The notes: a model not told the origin generated them from the letters alone. A DNA stretch of 5,757 nt from Candidatus Delongbacteria bacterium (GCA_016784425.1 JADHUQ010000146.1:1-5757), one strand, 5' to 3'. Numbered from the stretch's first letter, positions 1 to 5,470 are shown. Numbers and translations: made by a program.

Positions 1-719
1 CACTGAACCTGATATTTGCAGCCGGATTGGCTGAACTGATGACCGCCCCGGTGGCAGAAACCGACACCCAATCACTGTCTCTGGCTGCTCTTGAAACGAT
101 ACTGGATTTCCAGGAATGGGGAGACCTGCTGATGGTCGGCCCTGGCCTGGGGCGTCATCCGGAAACTGTGCAGCTGGTGCAGCAGTTACTGACCAGGGCG
201 CAGCTGCCAATGGTTATCGATGCGGATGCACTCTGGGCGGTAGCGCAACAGCCGGAACTGCTCGCTGAATGCCAGGTGCCGGTCTGCCTGACACCACACC
301 ATGGAGAATTCCTCCGTCTGGTGGGTGCTCCCCCGGGAGAGGAGCCCTATCACACGTTGATTGAACGAGCGGTTGAGTTTGCCGGCACCCTGGGTGTGAC
401 GCTGGTTTTGAAAGGTTCCCCCACAGCAATAATCTCCCCTCTGGGTGAAGTGATTCTGAATTCCAGCGGCAATGCCGGGATGGCAACCGCCGGCAGTGGT
501 GATGTGTTGACCGGGATCATTAGCGGTCTGGCGGTACAGGGAATGGATCTGCCGGAGGCAGCAGTGGCGGGTGTCTGGCTGCATGGCGCGGCTGGCGACA
601 TGGCAGCACGCACCCTGACTGCTTTCGGGGTGACAGCGTCGGATCTGATTGAATTTCTGCCACTGGCGTTGAGCGACCTGCTGGATCCCCGGGAGAGGCA
701 TGAAGCGAAAGCCCACTGA
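1..719 (+). CDS. nnrD: NAD(P)HX dehydratase domain (C-terminal part of bifunctional NAD(P)H-hydrate repair enzyme), 5' truncated
   Basis: The reading frame is open from base 3 at the window edge, giving 238 visible residues; the true start and probably an N-terminal YjeF_N epimerase domain lie upstream. The visible part is a ribokinase-like fold carrying the family signatures in order: GPGLG (visible residues 46-50), DADAL (73-77), TPHHGE (97-102), VLKG (135-138), NAGMATAGSGDVLTGI (157-172, the nucleotide/anion-hole and catalytic Asp region) and HGAAGD (194-199). By family knowledge the enzyme dehydrates S-NAD(P)H hydrate back to NAD(P)H using ADP or ATP, repairing damaged cofactor in the cytoplasm. 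The stop codon falls 20 bases inside the next gene, so the two are probably co-transcribed. A TTG at 27 could act as a start, but residues before it continue the fold, so I treat the gene as truncated by the window. The family assignment is firm. Whether the full protein is bifunctional cannot be seen here. Confidence 0.93.
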   Translation, partial: LNLIFAAGLAELMTAPVAETDTQSLSLAALETILDFQEWGDLLMVGPGLGRHPETVQLVQQLLTRAQLPMVIDADALWAVAQQPELLAECQVPVCLTPHHGEFLRLVGAPPGEEPYHTLIERAVEFAGTLGVTLVLKGSPTAIISPLGEVILNSSGNAGMATAGSGDVLTGIISGLAVQGMDLPEAAVAGVWLHGAAGDMAARTLTAFGVTASDLIEFLPLALSDLLDPRERHEAKAH

Positions 720-1095
720 CAGCACCGACGATCGCAGGCAGCTGTTGAAGTGGCGCCTGCTGGTTATAACCGGGGCGGCAGTCATCTTTGTCGGTTCTTC
801 AATTCCGGGTGACAGCATGCCTGCCCTGCGGATACTCACGCAGGATAAATTGATGCATCTGCTGGAGTATGGAGTATTCGGCTTGCTGCTTGCTAATTGG
901 GGGCGCCTGGAATTTACCAGCTCCAGTCGGGTCTGGATCGTTCTGGTAGTAGCGGCCCTGTTCGCACTGAGTGATGAATTTCACCAACTACTGGTCGGTC
1001 GCAGCTGCGAATTCTATGATTGGCTGGCCGACATGGTGGGTGTATCACTGGCGCTGGGATTTACGTCACTTTATTACCGTCGGCGGGGTAAATAG
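700..1095 (+). CDS. VanZ-like family membrane protein
   Basis: A 131-residue protein with about four hydrophobic segments (roughly residues 17-33, 52-66, 78-91 and 109-126). It has the polar motifs typical of small VanZ-like proteins: SSIPG near residue 33, DKLMHLLEYGVFGLLL (49-64), SDEFHQ (91-96), GR (100-101) and DWLAD (107-111). The conserved acidic and histidine residues at helix ends match the family pattern. The biochemical role of this family is poorly defined; the name comes from the enterococcal teicoplanin-resistance gene vanZ, and chromosomal copies like this one should not be read as resistance genes. The ATG at 700 overlaps the end of nnrD by 20 bases. A purine-rich GGGAGAGG (691-698) lies directly upstream, so translational coupling with nnrD is likely. 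No intrinsic terminator is seen after it. Confidence 0.85.
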   Translation: MKRKPTDSTDDRRQLLKWRLLVITGAAVIFVGSSIPGDSMPALRILTQDKLMHLLEYGVFGLLLANWGRLEFTSSSRVWIVLVVAALFALSDEFHQLLVGRSCEFYDWLADMVGVSLALGFTSLYYRRRGK

Positions 1096-1122
1096 TGGAA
1101 CAAATACCGTTTTGCGGCATCA

Positions 1123-1128
1123 TATTAT
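1123..1128 (+). promoter_or_regulatory. possible -10 element for ssb (weak)
   Basis: TATTAT matches five of six positions of the sigma70 -10 consensus, in an AT-rich patch in the 109-base gap between the VanZ-like gene and ssb. I see no good -35 element 16-18 bases upstream, so this is only a candidate. No LexA box of the CTG-N10-CAG type is apparent in the gap. Confidence 0.22.
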
Positions 1129-1195
1129 GCATGGGGAATCAAAGTTCGCCACCTTCCGTGACTACAGGGATCCCCGCAATCAAACATGACCTAAC

Positions 1196-1200
1196 GGAGG
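1196..1200 (+). promoter_or_regulatory. Shine-Dalgarno of ssb
   Basis: GGAGG lies four bases before the ATG at 1205. It is the strongest ribosome binding site in the window and fixes the ssb start. Confidence 0.8.
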
Positions 1201-1204
1201 AACG

Positions 1205-1648
1205 ATGAAAGCACTTAACAAGGCGATGCTGATCGGCAGGCTGGGCAGGGATCCGGAGATCCGCTCCACACCGAGCGGCGTGAAGGTGGCTTCCTTTTCC
1301 ATGGCTACCGATTTCAATGTTAAAAACCGGGAAACCGGTGAATGGGATACCAGGACGGAGTGGCACAACATCAAAGCGTGGCGTTACCTGGCGGAGAATG
1401 CTGAACGCAACCTGCACAAAGGTTCACTGGTATATGTTGAGGGACGGATTACCTACGATTCCTACAACGACAAAGAGGGCAACAAACGCTACAAGACGGA
1501 AATCATCGCCAATGAATTGATCTCGCTGGAGAAACGTGAGGGGGGTGCCAGTGGTGAAGATGTCTATACCCCACCACCACAGAGCAGCAGCGGCAGCAGT
1601 GATCAGTCTGGTGGTGGTGACCAGGATGATGGAGATATTCCTTTCTAG
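1205..1648 (+). CDS. ssb: Single-stranded DNA-binding protein
   Basis: A 147-residue Ssb. The N-terminal OB-fold (about residues 1-108) begins with the family signature NKAMLIGRLGRDPE (5-18). It includes TEWHNIKAW (51-59), whose aromatic residues stack on single-stranded DNA, and KGSLVYVEGRI (72-82). A short disordered linker rich in Ser, Gly, Gln and Pro (about 112-139) leads to the acidic tail ending DDGDIPF (141-147), which in the family docks partner proteins of replication, recombination and repair. The linker is shorter than in the 178-residue E. coli protein, but the tail is canonical, so the gene appears intact. It would act as a cytoplasmic homotetramer coating ssDNA. The ATG at 1205 is supported by the GGAGG four bases upstream. 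It is the last gene of the plus-strand block and is followed by a terminator. Confidence 0.97.
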   Translation: MKALNKAMLIGRLGRDPEIRSTPSGVKVASFSMATDFNVKNRETGEWDTRTEWHNIKAWRYLAENAERNLHKGSLVYVEGRITYDSYNDKEGNKRYKTEIIANELISLEKREGGASGEDVYTPPPQSSSGSSDQSGGGDQDDGDIPF

Positions 1649-1668
1649 AGAAAATTCTTTCACCCGTA

Positions 1669-1684
1669 CCGGGGGAAACCCCGG
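1669..1684 (+). other. hairpin with GAAA (GNRA) tetraloop after ssb
   Basis: CCGGGG-GAAA-CCCCGG forms a perfect 6-bp, all-GC stem closed by a GNRA-type tetraloop, 20 bases after the ssb stop. No T-run follows directly, so by itself it is not an intrinsic terminator. It may stabilise the ssb mRNA 3' end or assist the terminator 16 bases further on. Confidence 0.5.
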
Positions 1685-1699
1685 ACAGGCGCATAATGG

Positions 1700-1726
1700 A
1701 AGGCTCCCATGTGGGGGCCTTTTTTT
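1700..1726 (+). terminator. Rho-independent terminator of the ssb transcript
   Basis: AAGGCTCCC (1700-1708), loop ATGT, then GGGGGCCTT (1713-1721) gives a 9-bp stem with one G-T wobble. The 3' side of the stem runs into seven T residues (1720-1726). The T-run is on the plus strand only, so it serves ssb; the opposite strand has only two T residues after the stem and would be a poor terminator for the convergent cytochrome operon. Confidence 0.85.
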
Positions 1727-1762
1727 GTGGATATCAGTAGTTCGAGTTTTTCCAGGGGGGGG

Positions 1763-1843
1763 ATGGTGGATGTCTTTACTGCCGGTGAGTATGGGGAGTT
1801 GCTCGATGTCTGGCACCATCGATCGGTGAAACTGCAGGAGTGA
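1763..1843 (+). pseudogene. short ORF resembling the N-terminus of a GNAT acetyltransferase (possible gene remnant)
   Basis: A 26-codon ORF opens with ATG behind a G-rich stretch (1755-1762) and reads MVDVFTAGEYGELLDVWHHR followed by SVKLQE and a stop. The pattern of a hydrophobic start, an E-Y pair, LLDVW and RSV resembles the first beta strand and helix of small GNAT N-acetyltransferases, which often continue with ATHHFL. A shift of one base after the GAG codon gives VIHHPDP, so a frameshift is conceivable, but that frame also stops at once. The remaining ~120 residues of such a protein are absent. It lies just downstream of the ssb terminator with no obvious promoter. The similarity is judged by eye over about 23 residues and may be chance. 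Confidence 0.25.
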
Positions 1844-1911
1844 TCCATCATCCCGACCCAATGGGATAAACAGCCTGGCTGAATGTCAGGGATAAGCTGA
1901 TCGGTCGTGGG
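1844..1911. other. convergent intergenic junction without a clear element
   Basis: This stretch separates the plus-strand block from the 3' end of the cytochrome operon. On the minus strand it holds only a short ATCCC/GGGAT inverted repeat around 1851-1868 with no following T-run, so I see no convincing terminator for the cytochrome operon. Confidence 0.4.
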
Positions 1912-3177
1912 TTAATCGATGCTGCGAATCTTCAGATAAAGTGCTATCGCCAATATGGTAAGGAGTAGCGTGGAAACAGCGAATCCACTCCGCCGGTACT
2001 TGTAAGCTTTGATCGCCTTGTCACCCATCTCAAGCACCCTGTTCGCCTCCGCGATTCCTGCATCCGCATGTGGTTGCAGGGCTTCAGCACTGAAACTGTG
2101 CATGTGCGCCCGACTATCGAAAAGCCGCTGTGTGACATCCCTCTGCAAAAAATGGGCCTCCGACACCTCCATCCCCAGACGCTCTGCCTGCTCGATCCGC
2201 TCTGCGCCTCTTTCGCGAATAATAACCAGACTGTCGAGCATGGCGCGGATTTGCCGCCCCTCCTGAACGGGAACGATTTCGTCTGCGTCGTGGCACTTGG
2301 CGCAGAGTCCACCCGCCTCGAAGGAAATCATCTGCTCGGTCGGTGGGCGAATGTCATGATGGGTATGACAGGCTATACAGCCGGGGTACTCCAGATTCTG
2401 AAAGCTCTCCCCTTTACGGCCCTTCTGGAAAATCTCGCTTTCAGAAGCATGGCACATGCCACAAACGTTCGCCAGCATCTCGATGCCGGGGGGCGATGCG
2501 CCATGATTGCCATGGCAGTCATTGCAGGTCGGCGCATAGAGATCGTGCTTCTCCAGCAGTGCCACCCCGTGCACGGAGGATGAGTAGCTCTCATATTGGT
2601 CGGTTGGTATCCCGTAAGGTGCCATCCGGTTTGAATCGCTGTGACATCTGCCACAAGTCCTGGGAACGTTCGTCGGATAAGTCGACGACATCGGTTCGGT
2701 GACCGGGCGGATCTTGTGAACTGTGTGACAATCGGCGCAGGTCGCTACACTGGCGTCCCCATCAAGTAGTTTCCGCCCATGGATGCTTGTATAGTACTCA
2801 TCCACCTGGTCGGTCCTCATTGAGGGGTTGAACGCCCGCATGTATTTGAGGCTGCTGTGACAGCGGCCACAGACCTGTGGGATATCCTGACGGTCCGGAA
2901 CTCCTGTGAAACCTGCCTCTTCACTCATGGCTGTCTCTTCGTCGTCGGATTCCGGATCCCCACCGTGACAGGCAACACAACCGAGGTTCTTTCTGAAATG
3001 AATATCTTCCACAAAGTGTGCTGCCGGTGCGGAATCGTCAGTAACCAGTTCCAGGTGACAGAGGTAACACTGCTCCTGATCTGATGAACTCTGGGCAGTT
3101 GCTGTCAAAGCGCAGATCAGGACCAGCGAGATAGCCACCGTTAAGGGTGCAGTGGTCAGCGTTCGCATTCGATCCAT
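1912..3177 (-). CDS. Membrane-anchored nonaheme cytochrome c (predicted electron-accepting subunit of the Rieske/cytochrome b complex)
   Basis: A 421-residue protein. An N-terminal signal peptide (basic MDRMR, hydrophobic core 11-24, ending near ATAQ at 26-29) exports it to the periplasm. Nine CXXCH haem-binding motifs start at residues 37, 67, 103, 147, 175, 218, 239, 267 and 292. They fall into two-haem modules (37/67, 103/147, 175/218, 239/267) plus a final single haem. H60, H133 and H203 precede the second motif of modules 1-3 and are likely distal haem ligands. A haem-free, charged, probably helical stretch (297-395) leads to a C-terminal membrane anchor (about 398-416), a topology like that of cytochrome c1. 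It sits 23 bases after the cytochrome b gene, so it probably replaces c1 as electron acceptor from the Rieske protein. The ATG at 3177 is chosen for AAGGA four bases upstream. An ATG at 3204 overlapping the cytochrome b stop (ATGA) would add nine residues. Longer extensions would be antisense to coding sequence of the preceding gene. Confidence 0.9.
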   Translation of the reverse strand: MDRMRTLTTAPLTVAISLVLICALTATAQSSSDQEQCYLCHLELVTDDSAPAAHFVEDIHFRKNLGCVACHGGDPESDDEETAMSEEAGFTGVPDRQDIPQVCGRCHSSLKYMRAFNPSMRTDQVDEYYTSIHGRKLLDGDASVATCADCHTVHKIRPVTEPMSSTYPTNVPRTCGRCHSDSNRMAPYGIPTDQYESYSSSVHGVALLEKHDLYAPTCNDCHGNHGASPPGIEMLANVCGMCHASESEIFQKGRKGESFQNLEYPGCIACHTHHDIRPPTEQMISFEAGGLCAKCHDADEIVPVQEGRQIRAMLDSLVIIRERGAERIEQAERLGMEVSEAHFLQRDVTQRLFDSRAHMHSFSAEALQPHADAGIAEANRVLEMGDKAIKAYKYRRSGFAVSTLLLTILAIALYLKIRSID

Positions 3178-3200
3178 AGTATCCTTCAACCTGCTCCTCA

Positions 3201-4277
3201 TCATACCAGGAACCCCCAGATGGTCATGCCCACGATATATATGATAACCAGAATACCCAGAAGGCTGACAGTGGAGGAGCGCACTTTGTGACCGATCCAG
3301 AGTGGCAGCAGCATCCAGACAATCGCACCCAGACCGAAGCCGAAGATCCCCAGCAACTCCCCTTCCATAAACAATACATGGGCTGGAATCAGCTTCAAAG
3401 TTTGAAACATGAAGATGAAGTACCATTCCGGCATGATACCAGCCGGTGCCGGCAGGAACGGGTCCGCTTTGAGTCCCAGCTCGCTGGGCCAGAGAATGGC
3501 GAGCAGTGCCAATACGTTGAGCGCGACAATCCAGATCAGCAGGTCACGCAGCAGGAAATGGGGAAAGAAGGGCATGTAGCGCTTATCCCCTTCGGGCAGC
3601 TTCTTCCAGTTTTCCGGTTCAGACATTCCCTGGCGTTGTACCATGATAAGATGAACCGAGAGTAAGAGGGTGAAGATGGCCGGCATCACTGCCACGTGGA
3701 TCGCGAAGAAACGGGAAAGGGTGGCGCCGGTGACATCCTCTCCTCCCCGCAACAGTTGCAGCGCCGAATCTCCGATAAACGGAATCGCACCTACAATGTC
3801 GGTGCCGACTTTGGTCGCAAAGAAAGCGAGTTCATTCCAGGGAAGCAGGTAGCCGCTGAAACCAAAACCGAGACCGACGAACAGCAGGAGCGTCCCGGTG
3901 ATCCAGGTCAACTCGCGCGGCTTCACGAAAGCGCGTGTGAACAGCACACTGAACATGTGGATGAAAGCGGACAGAATCATCAGATTGGCCGCCCAGGTAT
4001 GCACGGAACGAACCAGCCATCCGAATTCCACCTCCGCGGTGATGAACTGTACCGCTTCGTAGGCGGAATCCTCACCCGGCTTGTAATAGAGCAGCAGCAG
4101 TATTCCCGAAACAACCTGGATCAGGAAGAAGAAGAGTGAAATGCCGCCGAAATAATACCAGAGAGATTTACCATGTCTTGGTACCTGCTTGTGCCTCAGG
4201 AACTCGACGAGATCCTGAATCTGGAATCGATCATCGATCCACTTGAACAGAGCTTTCGTCACAGGCTTTTTAGTCAA
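3201..4277 (-). CDS. Cytochrome b, b6f-like fused form (b6 plus subunit IV)
   Basis: A 358-residue integral membrane protein with about seven helices (near 44-65, 93-113, 123-145, 190-212, 243-263, 305-328, 336-357). The first four carry two b haems through H93/H107 (offset 14) and H194/H209 (offset 15); the latter spacing is the b6 type, not the bc1 type. Segments such as FGWLVRSVHTW, KPRELTWITG and AIPFIG read like cytochrome b6. The second part resembles subunit IV and has the quinol-oxidation motif PEWY (283-286) in the sequence ADPFLPAPAGIMPEWY. There is no cysteine in the protein; Tyr42 sits where b6 has the Cys that binds the extra haem c. It would oxidise quinol at the periplasmic face and return one electron through the b haems. 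No ATG lies between the Rieske stop and the conserved start of the protein. TTG at 4277, behind AGAGAG, is the best start, with GTG at 4262 as alternative. Confidence 0.93.
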   Translation of the reverse strand: MTKKPVTKALFKWIDDRFQIQDLVEFLRHKQVPRHGKSLWYYFGGISLFFFLIQVVSGILLLLYYKPGEDSAYEAVQFITAEVEFGWLVRSVHTWAANLMILSAFIHMFSVLFTRAFVKPRELTWITGTLLLFVGLGFGFSGYLLPWNELAFFATKVGTDIVGAIPFIGDSALQLLRGGEDVTGATLSRFFAIHVAVMPAIFTLLLSVHLIMVQRQGMSEPENWKKLPEGDKRYMPFFPHFLLRDLLIWIVALNVLALLAILWPSELGLKADPFLPAPAGIMPEWYFIFMFQTLKLIPAHVLFMEGELLGIFGFGLGAIVWMLLPLWIGHKVRSSTVSLLGILVIIYIVGMTIWGFLV

Positions 4278-4307
4278 CTGACTCTCTTTTCTCGTTCCAG
4301 CACATGG

Positions 4308-4760
4308 CTACGACGAAACGGTGATTTCCCCGTCCTTGATCGTAACCTGGTATTCTTCGAGTGGTTTTGGTGGCGGTCCCGAGACATTGTTTCCCGCACG
4401 GTCATATTTTCCATTGTGACAGGCACACCAGATCTGGCCGAGATCCTGGCGGTATTGAACGGTACAGTCCAGGTGAGTACAGGTCGCGTTGAAAGCCCGG
4501 AATTCCCCCTCCGGTGTGCGGATCAGGAGGCCCGGTTTGCGTCCGAACTTGAAGATGGTTCCGCTATCGGGCTCAAAGTTCCCAACCATGCCGACTTTCA
4601 CACTGCGTACATTAGCCTCATGCGATTCGGGTGGGAACAGATAGCGGGTGATCGGATAGAAGACGGAGCCCAGCCAGGCGATGGCACTGACACTCAACAG
4701 TGTATTCAGAAAGCCGCGTCTCGATCTGGATACTTCACGCCCGGCGCTGTCACGATTCAT
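4308..4760 (-). CDS. Rieske [2Fe-2S] iron-sulfur subunit of a cytochrome bc-type complex
   Basis: A 150-residue Rieske protein. An N-terminal twin-arginine segment (SRSRRGFL, 11-18) and hydrophobic helix (about 20-42) indicate Tat-dependent insertion with the uncleaved helix as anchor. Box 1 is CTHLDC (94-99) and box 2 CACHNGKYD (112-120). Ligands are C94, H96, C112 and H115, and C99/C114 would form the stabilising disulfide. A GPPPKPL segment (128-134) matches the Pro loop that covers the cluster. In box 2 the bc1 residue Ser that hydrogen-bonds the cluster is replaced by Gly117, while the Tyr (119) is kept. The protein carries electrons from quinol bound to cytochrome b to the c-type subunit on the outer membrane face. 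It is first in the operon, 30 bases before cytochrome b. The ATG at 4760 is chosen because it puts the Tat motif near the N-terminus and has GAGG seven bases upstream; a start at 4838 would add 26 residues without a visible function. Confidence 0.93.
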   Translation of the reverse strand: MNRDSAGREVSRSRRGFLNTLLSVSAIAWLGSVFYPITRYLFPPESHEANVRSVKVGMVGNFEPDSGTIFKFGRKPGLLIRTPEGEFRAFNATCTHLDCTVQYRQDLGQIWCACHNGKYDRAGNNVSGPPPKPLEEYQVTIKDGEITVSS

Positions 4761-4794
4761 GTGGGAACCTCGTCTGGACCATTGGAGCAGATCC

Positions 4795-4823
4795 ACTGGG
4801 GTGTAAAATCGCAGTACTGGGGT
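4795..4823. repeat. pair of ACTGGGGT direct repeats 21 bp apart upstream of the Rieske gene
   Basis: ACTGGGGT occurs at 4795-4802 and 4816-4823, a spacing of two helical turns, with the palindrome CAGTACTG (4812-4819) overlapping the second copy. On the minus strand they would lie in the 5' leader, downstream of the predicted promoter. They could be an operator for a dimeric regulator. No known regulator consensus is recognised. Confidence 0.35.
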
Positions 4824-4846
4824 TTTGATTCCCCTCACTCAGGAAT

Positions 4847-4875
4847 ATGGTACGGTTTTCCCGGCAAGCTCGCAA
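4847..4875 (-). promoter_or_regulatory. candidate sigma70 promoter of the Rieske/cytochrome operon
   Basis: On the minus strand TTGCGA (4875-4870) and TACCAT (4852-4847) are separated by 17 bases, each matching four of six consensus positions. Transcription would start near 4840, leaving a leader of about 80 bases before the Rieske ATG. This is a consensus match by eye in a 215-base gap (4761-4975) that has no other gene and no clear terminator for the gene upstream. Confidence 0.4.
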
Positions 4876-4975
4876 GAATGCTTTTATTAGCGGAAGCGCT
4901 ACCGATATTACCCTGCTTCTTAAGGGGGGCTTCCATACAGGGCTGCTGGTGATAGGGGTGATCTTTGCTAAACCA

Positions 4976-5470
4976 CTACTGCTTACAGGGATTGTAATCC
5001 AGGTTCCAGATGATGTAACGAATGGCAAAGCCACCATCTGGCCTGATCTGCCAGATCTGGAAATAGGAACCGTGATAGGCTTTGGGGGATTGTGATTCGC
5101 CCTGGCTTACCGCCATTCCAAAACTGCCGTAATCGAATATCTCGTCCCCAACTCGCCATCTCTTTTCCGGTGTGCCGCTGAAGGAGTGATACTTCAGACC
5201 ATCTTTCCGGTTTTCCTGATATCTCTTTTTCAGAGCGGTGCGCCCTCTGATCGCAGGCTGGAAGTCGGGTGCAACAATGGCATCTTCCGCATAGGCTTCC
5301 AGCAGGGTGTCATAGTCACCGGCCAAGGTTGCATCCTCCAACCGCTGAGACAGCGCATCGAGCCGATCAGCCTCTCCCGGTGTCAACTCCATGGCCGAAC
5401 TCATCACAGTTACCGCTGTCAGAAAAAGCAGAGCAAGTATGATCTGCCTGATTCTGTTTTTTGAACTCAC
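4976..5470 (-). CDS. Secreted SnoaL/NTF2-like (DUF4440-type) protein
   Basis: A 164-residue protein. It has a signal peptide (KNRIRQ n-region, hydrophobic core about 10-22, likely cleavage after SSA at residue 26) and no lipobox cysteine, so a soluble periplasmic or secreted location is inferred. The mature part reads as a cone-shaped NTF2-like fold: an N-terminal helix region (LDALSQRLEDATLAGDYDTL), the typical AYAEDAIVAPDF segment, IRGRTALKKRYQE, and later strands with YHGSYFQIWQI. Such domains serve as small-molecule binding or isomerase scaffolds, and the sequence does not tell which substrate. The GTG at 5470 is chosen because GGGAG lies six bases upstream and it directly precedes the signal peptide. 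An ATG at 5611 overlapping the alr stop would add 47 residues before the export signal, which is unlikely. It lies between alr and the cytochrome operon on the same strand. Confidence 0.75.
   Translation of the reverse strand: MSSKNRIRQIILALLFLTAVTVMSSAMELTPGEADRLDALSQRLEDATLAGDYDTLLEAYAEDAIVAPDFQPAIRGRTALKKRYQENRKDGLKYHSFSGTPEKRWRVGDEIFDYGSFGMAVSQGESQSPKAYHGSYFQIWQIRPDGGFAIRYIIWNLDYNPCKQ

Noticed and set aside
186..839. Long minus-strand open frame of 217 codons opposite nnrD and the VanZ-like gene
   Set aside because: It is antisense to a strongly conserved gene, has no recognisable motifs and no ribosome binding site, and its composition is that of a shadow frame.
1096..1204. LexA/SOS box upstream of ssb
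   Set aside because: No CTG-N10-CAG type palindrome is visible in the gap, unlike the E. coli ssb promoter region.
2068..2583. Plus-strand open frame of 171 codons inside the cytochrome c gene
   Set aside because: It is the complement of the haem-motif region; no domain is visible and the minus-strand gene is certain.
3178..3426. N-terminal extension of the nonaheme cytochrome by up to 83 residues
   Set aside because: The extension overlaps the end of cytochrome b in another frame and lies before a clear signal peptide that starts at or near 3177.
4835..4936. Minus-strand 33-codon ORF in the gap before the Rieske gene
   Set aside because: It has no Shine-Dalgarno, no recognisable features, and overlaps the promoter candidate; chance is enough to explain it.
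4881..4936. GGAAGC/GCTTCC inverted repeat and a TAGCG-CTTC-CGCTA hairpin upstream of the Rieske promoter candidate
   Set aside because: The first has a loop of about 30 bases and the second only a 5-bp stem; neither is followed by a T-run, so no terminator or regulator site is claimed.
4173..4952. Plus-strand open frame of 259 codons opposite the Rieske gene and cytochrome b start
   Set aside because: It is antisense to both conserved genes and their gap, with no recognisable protein features.
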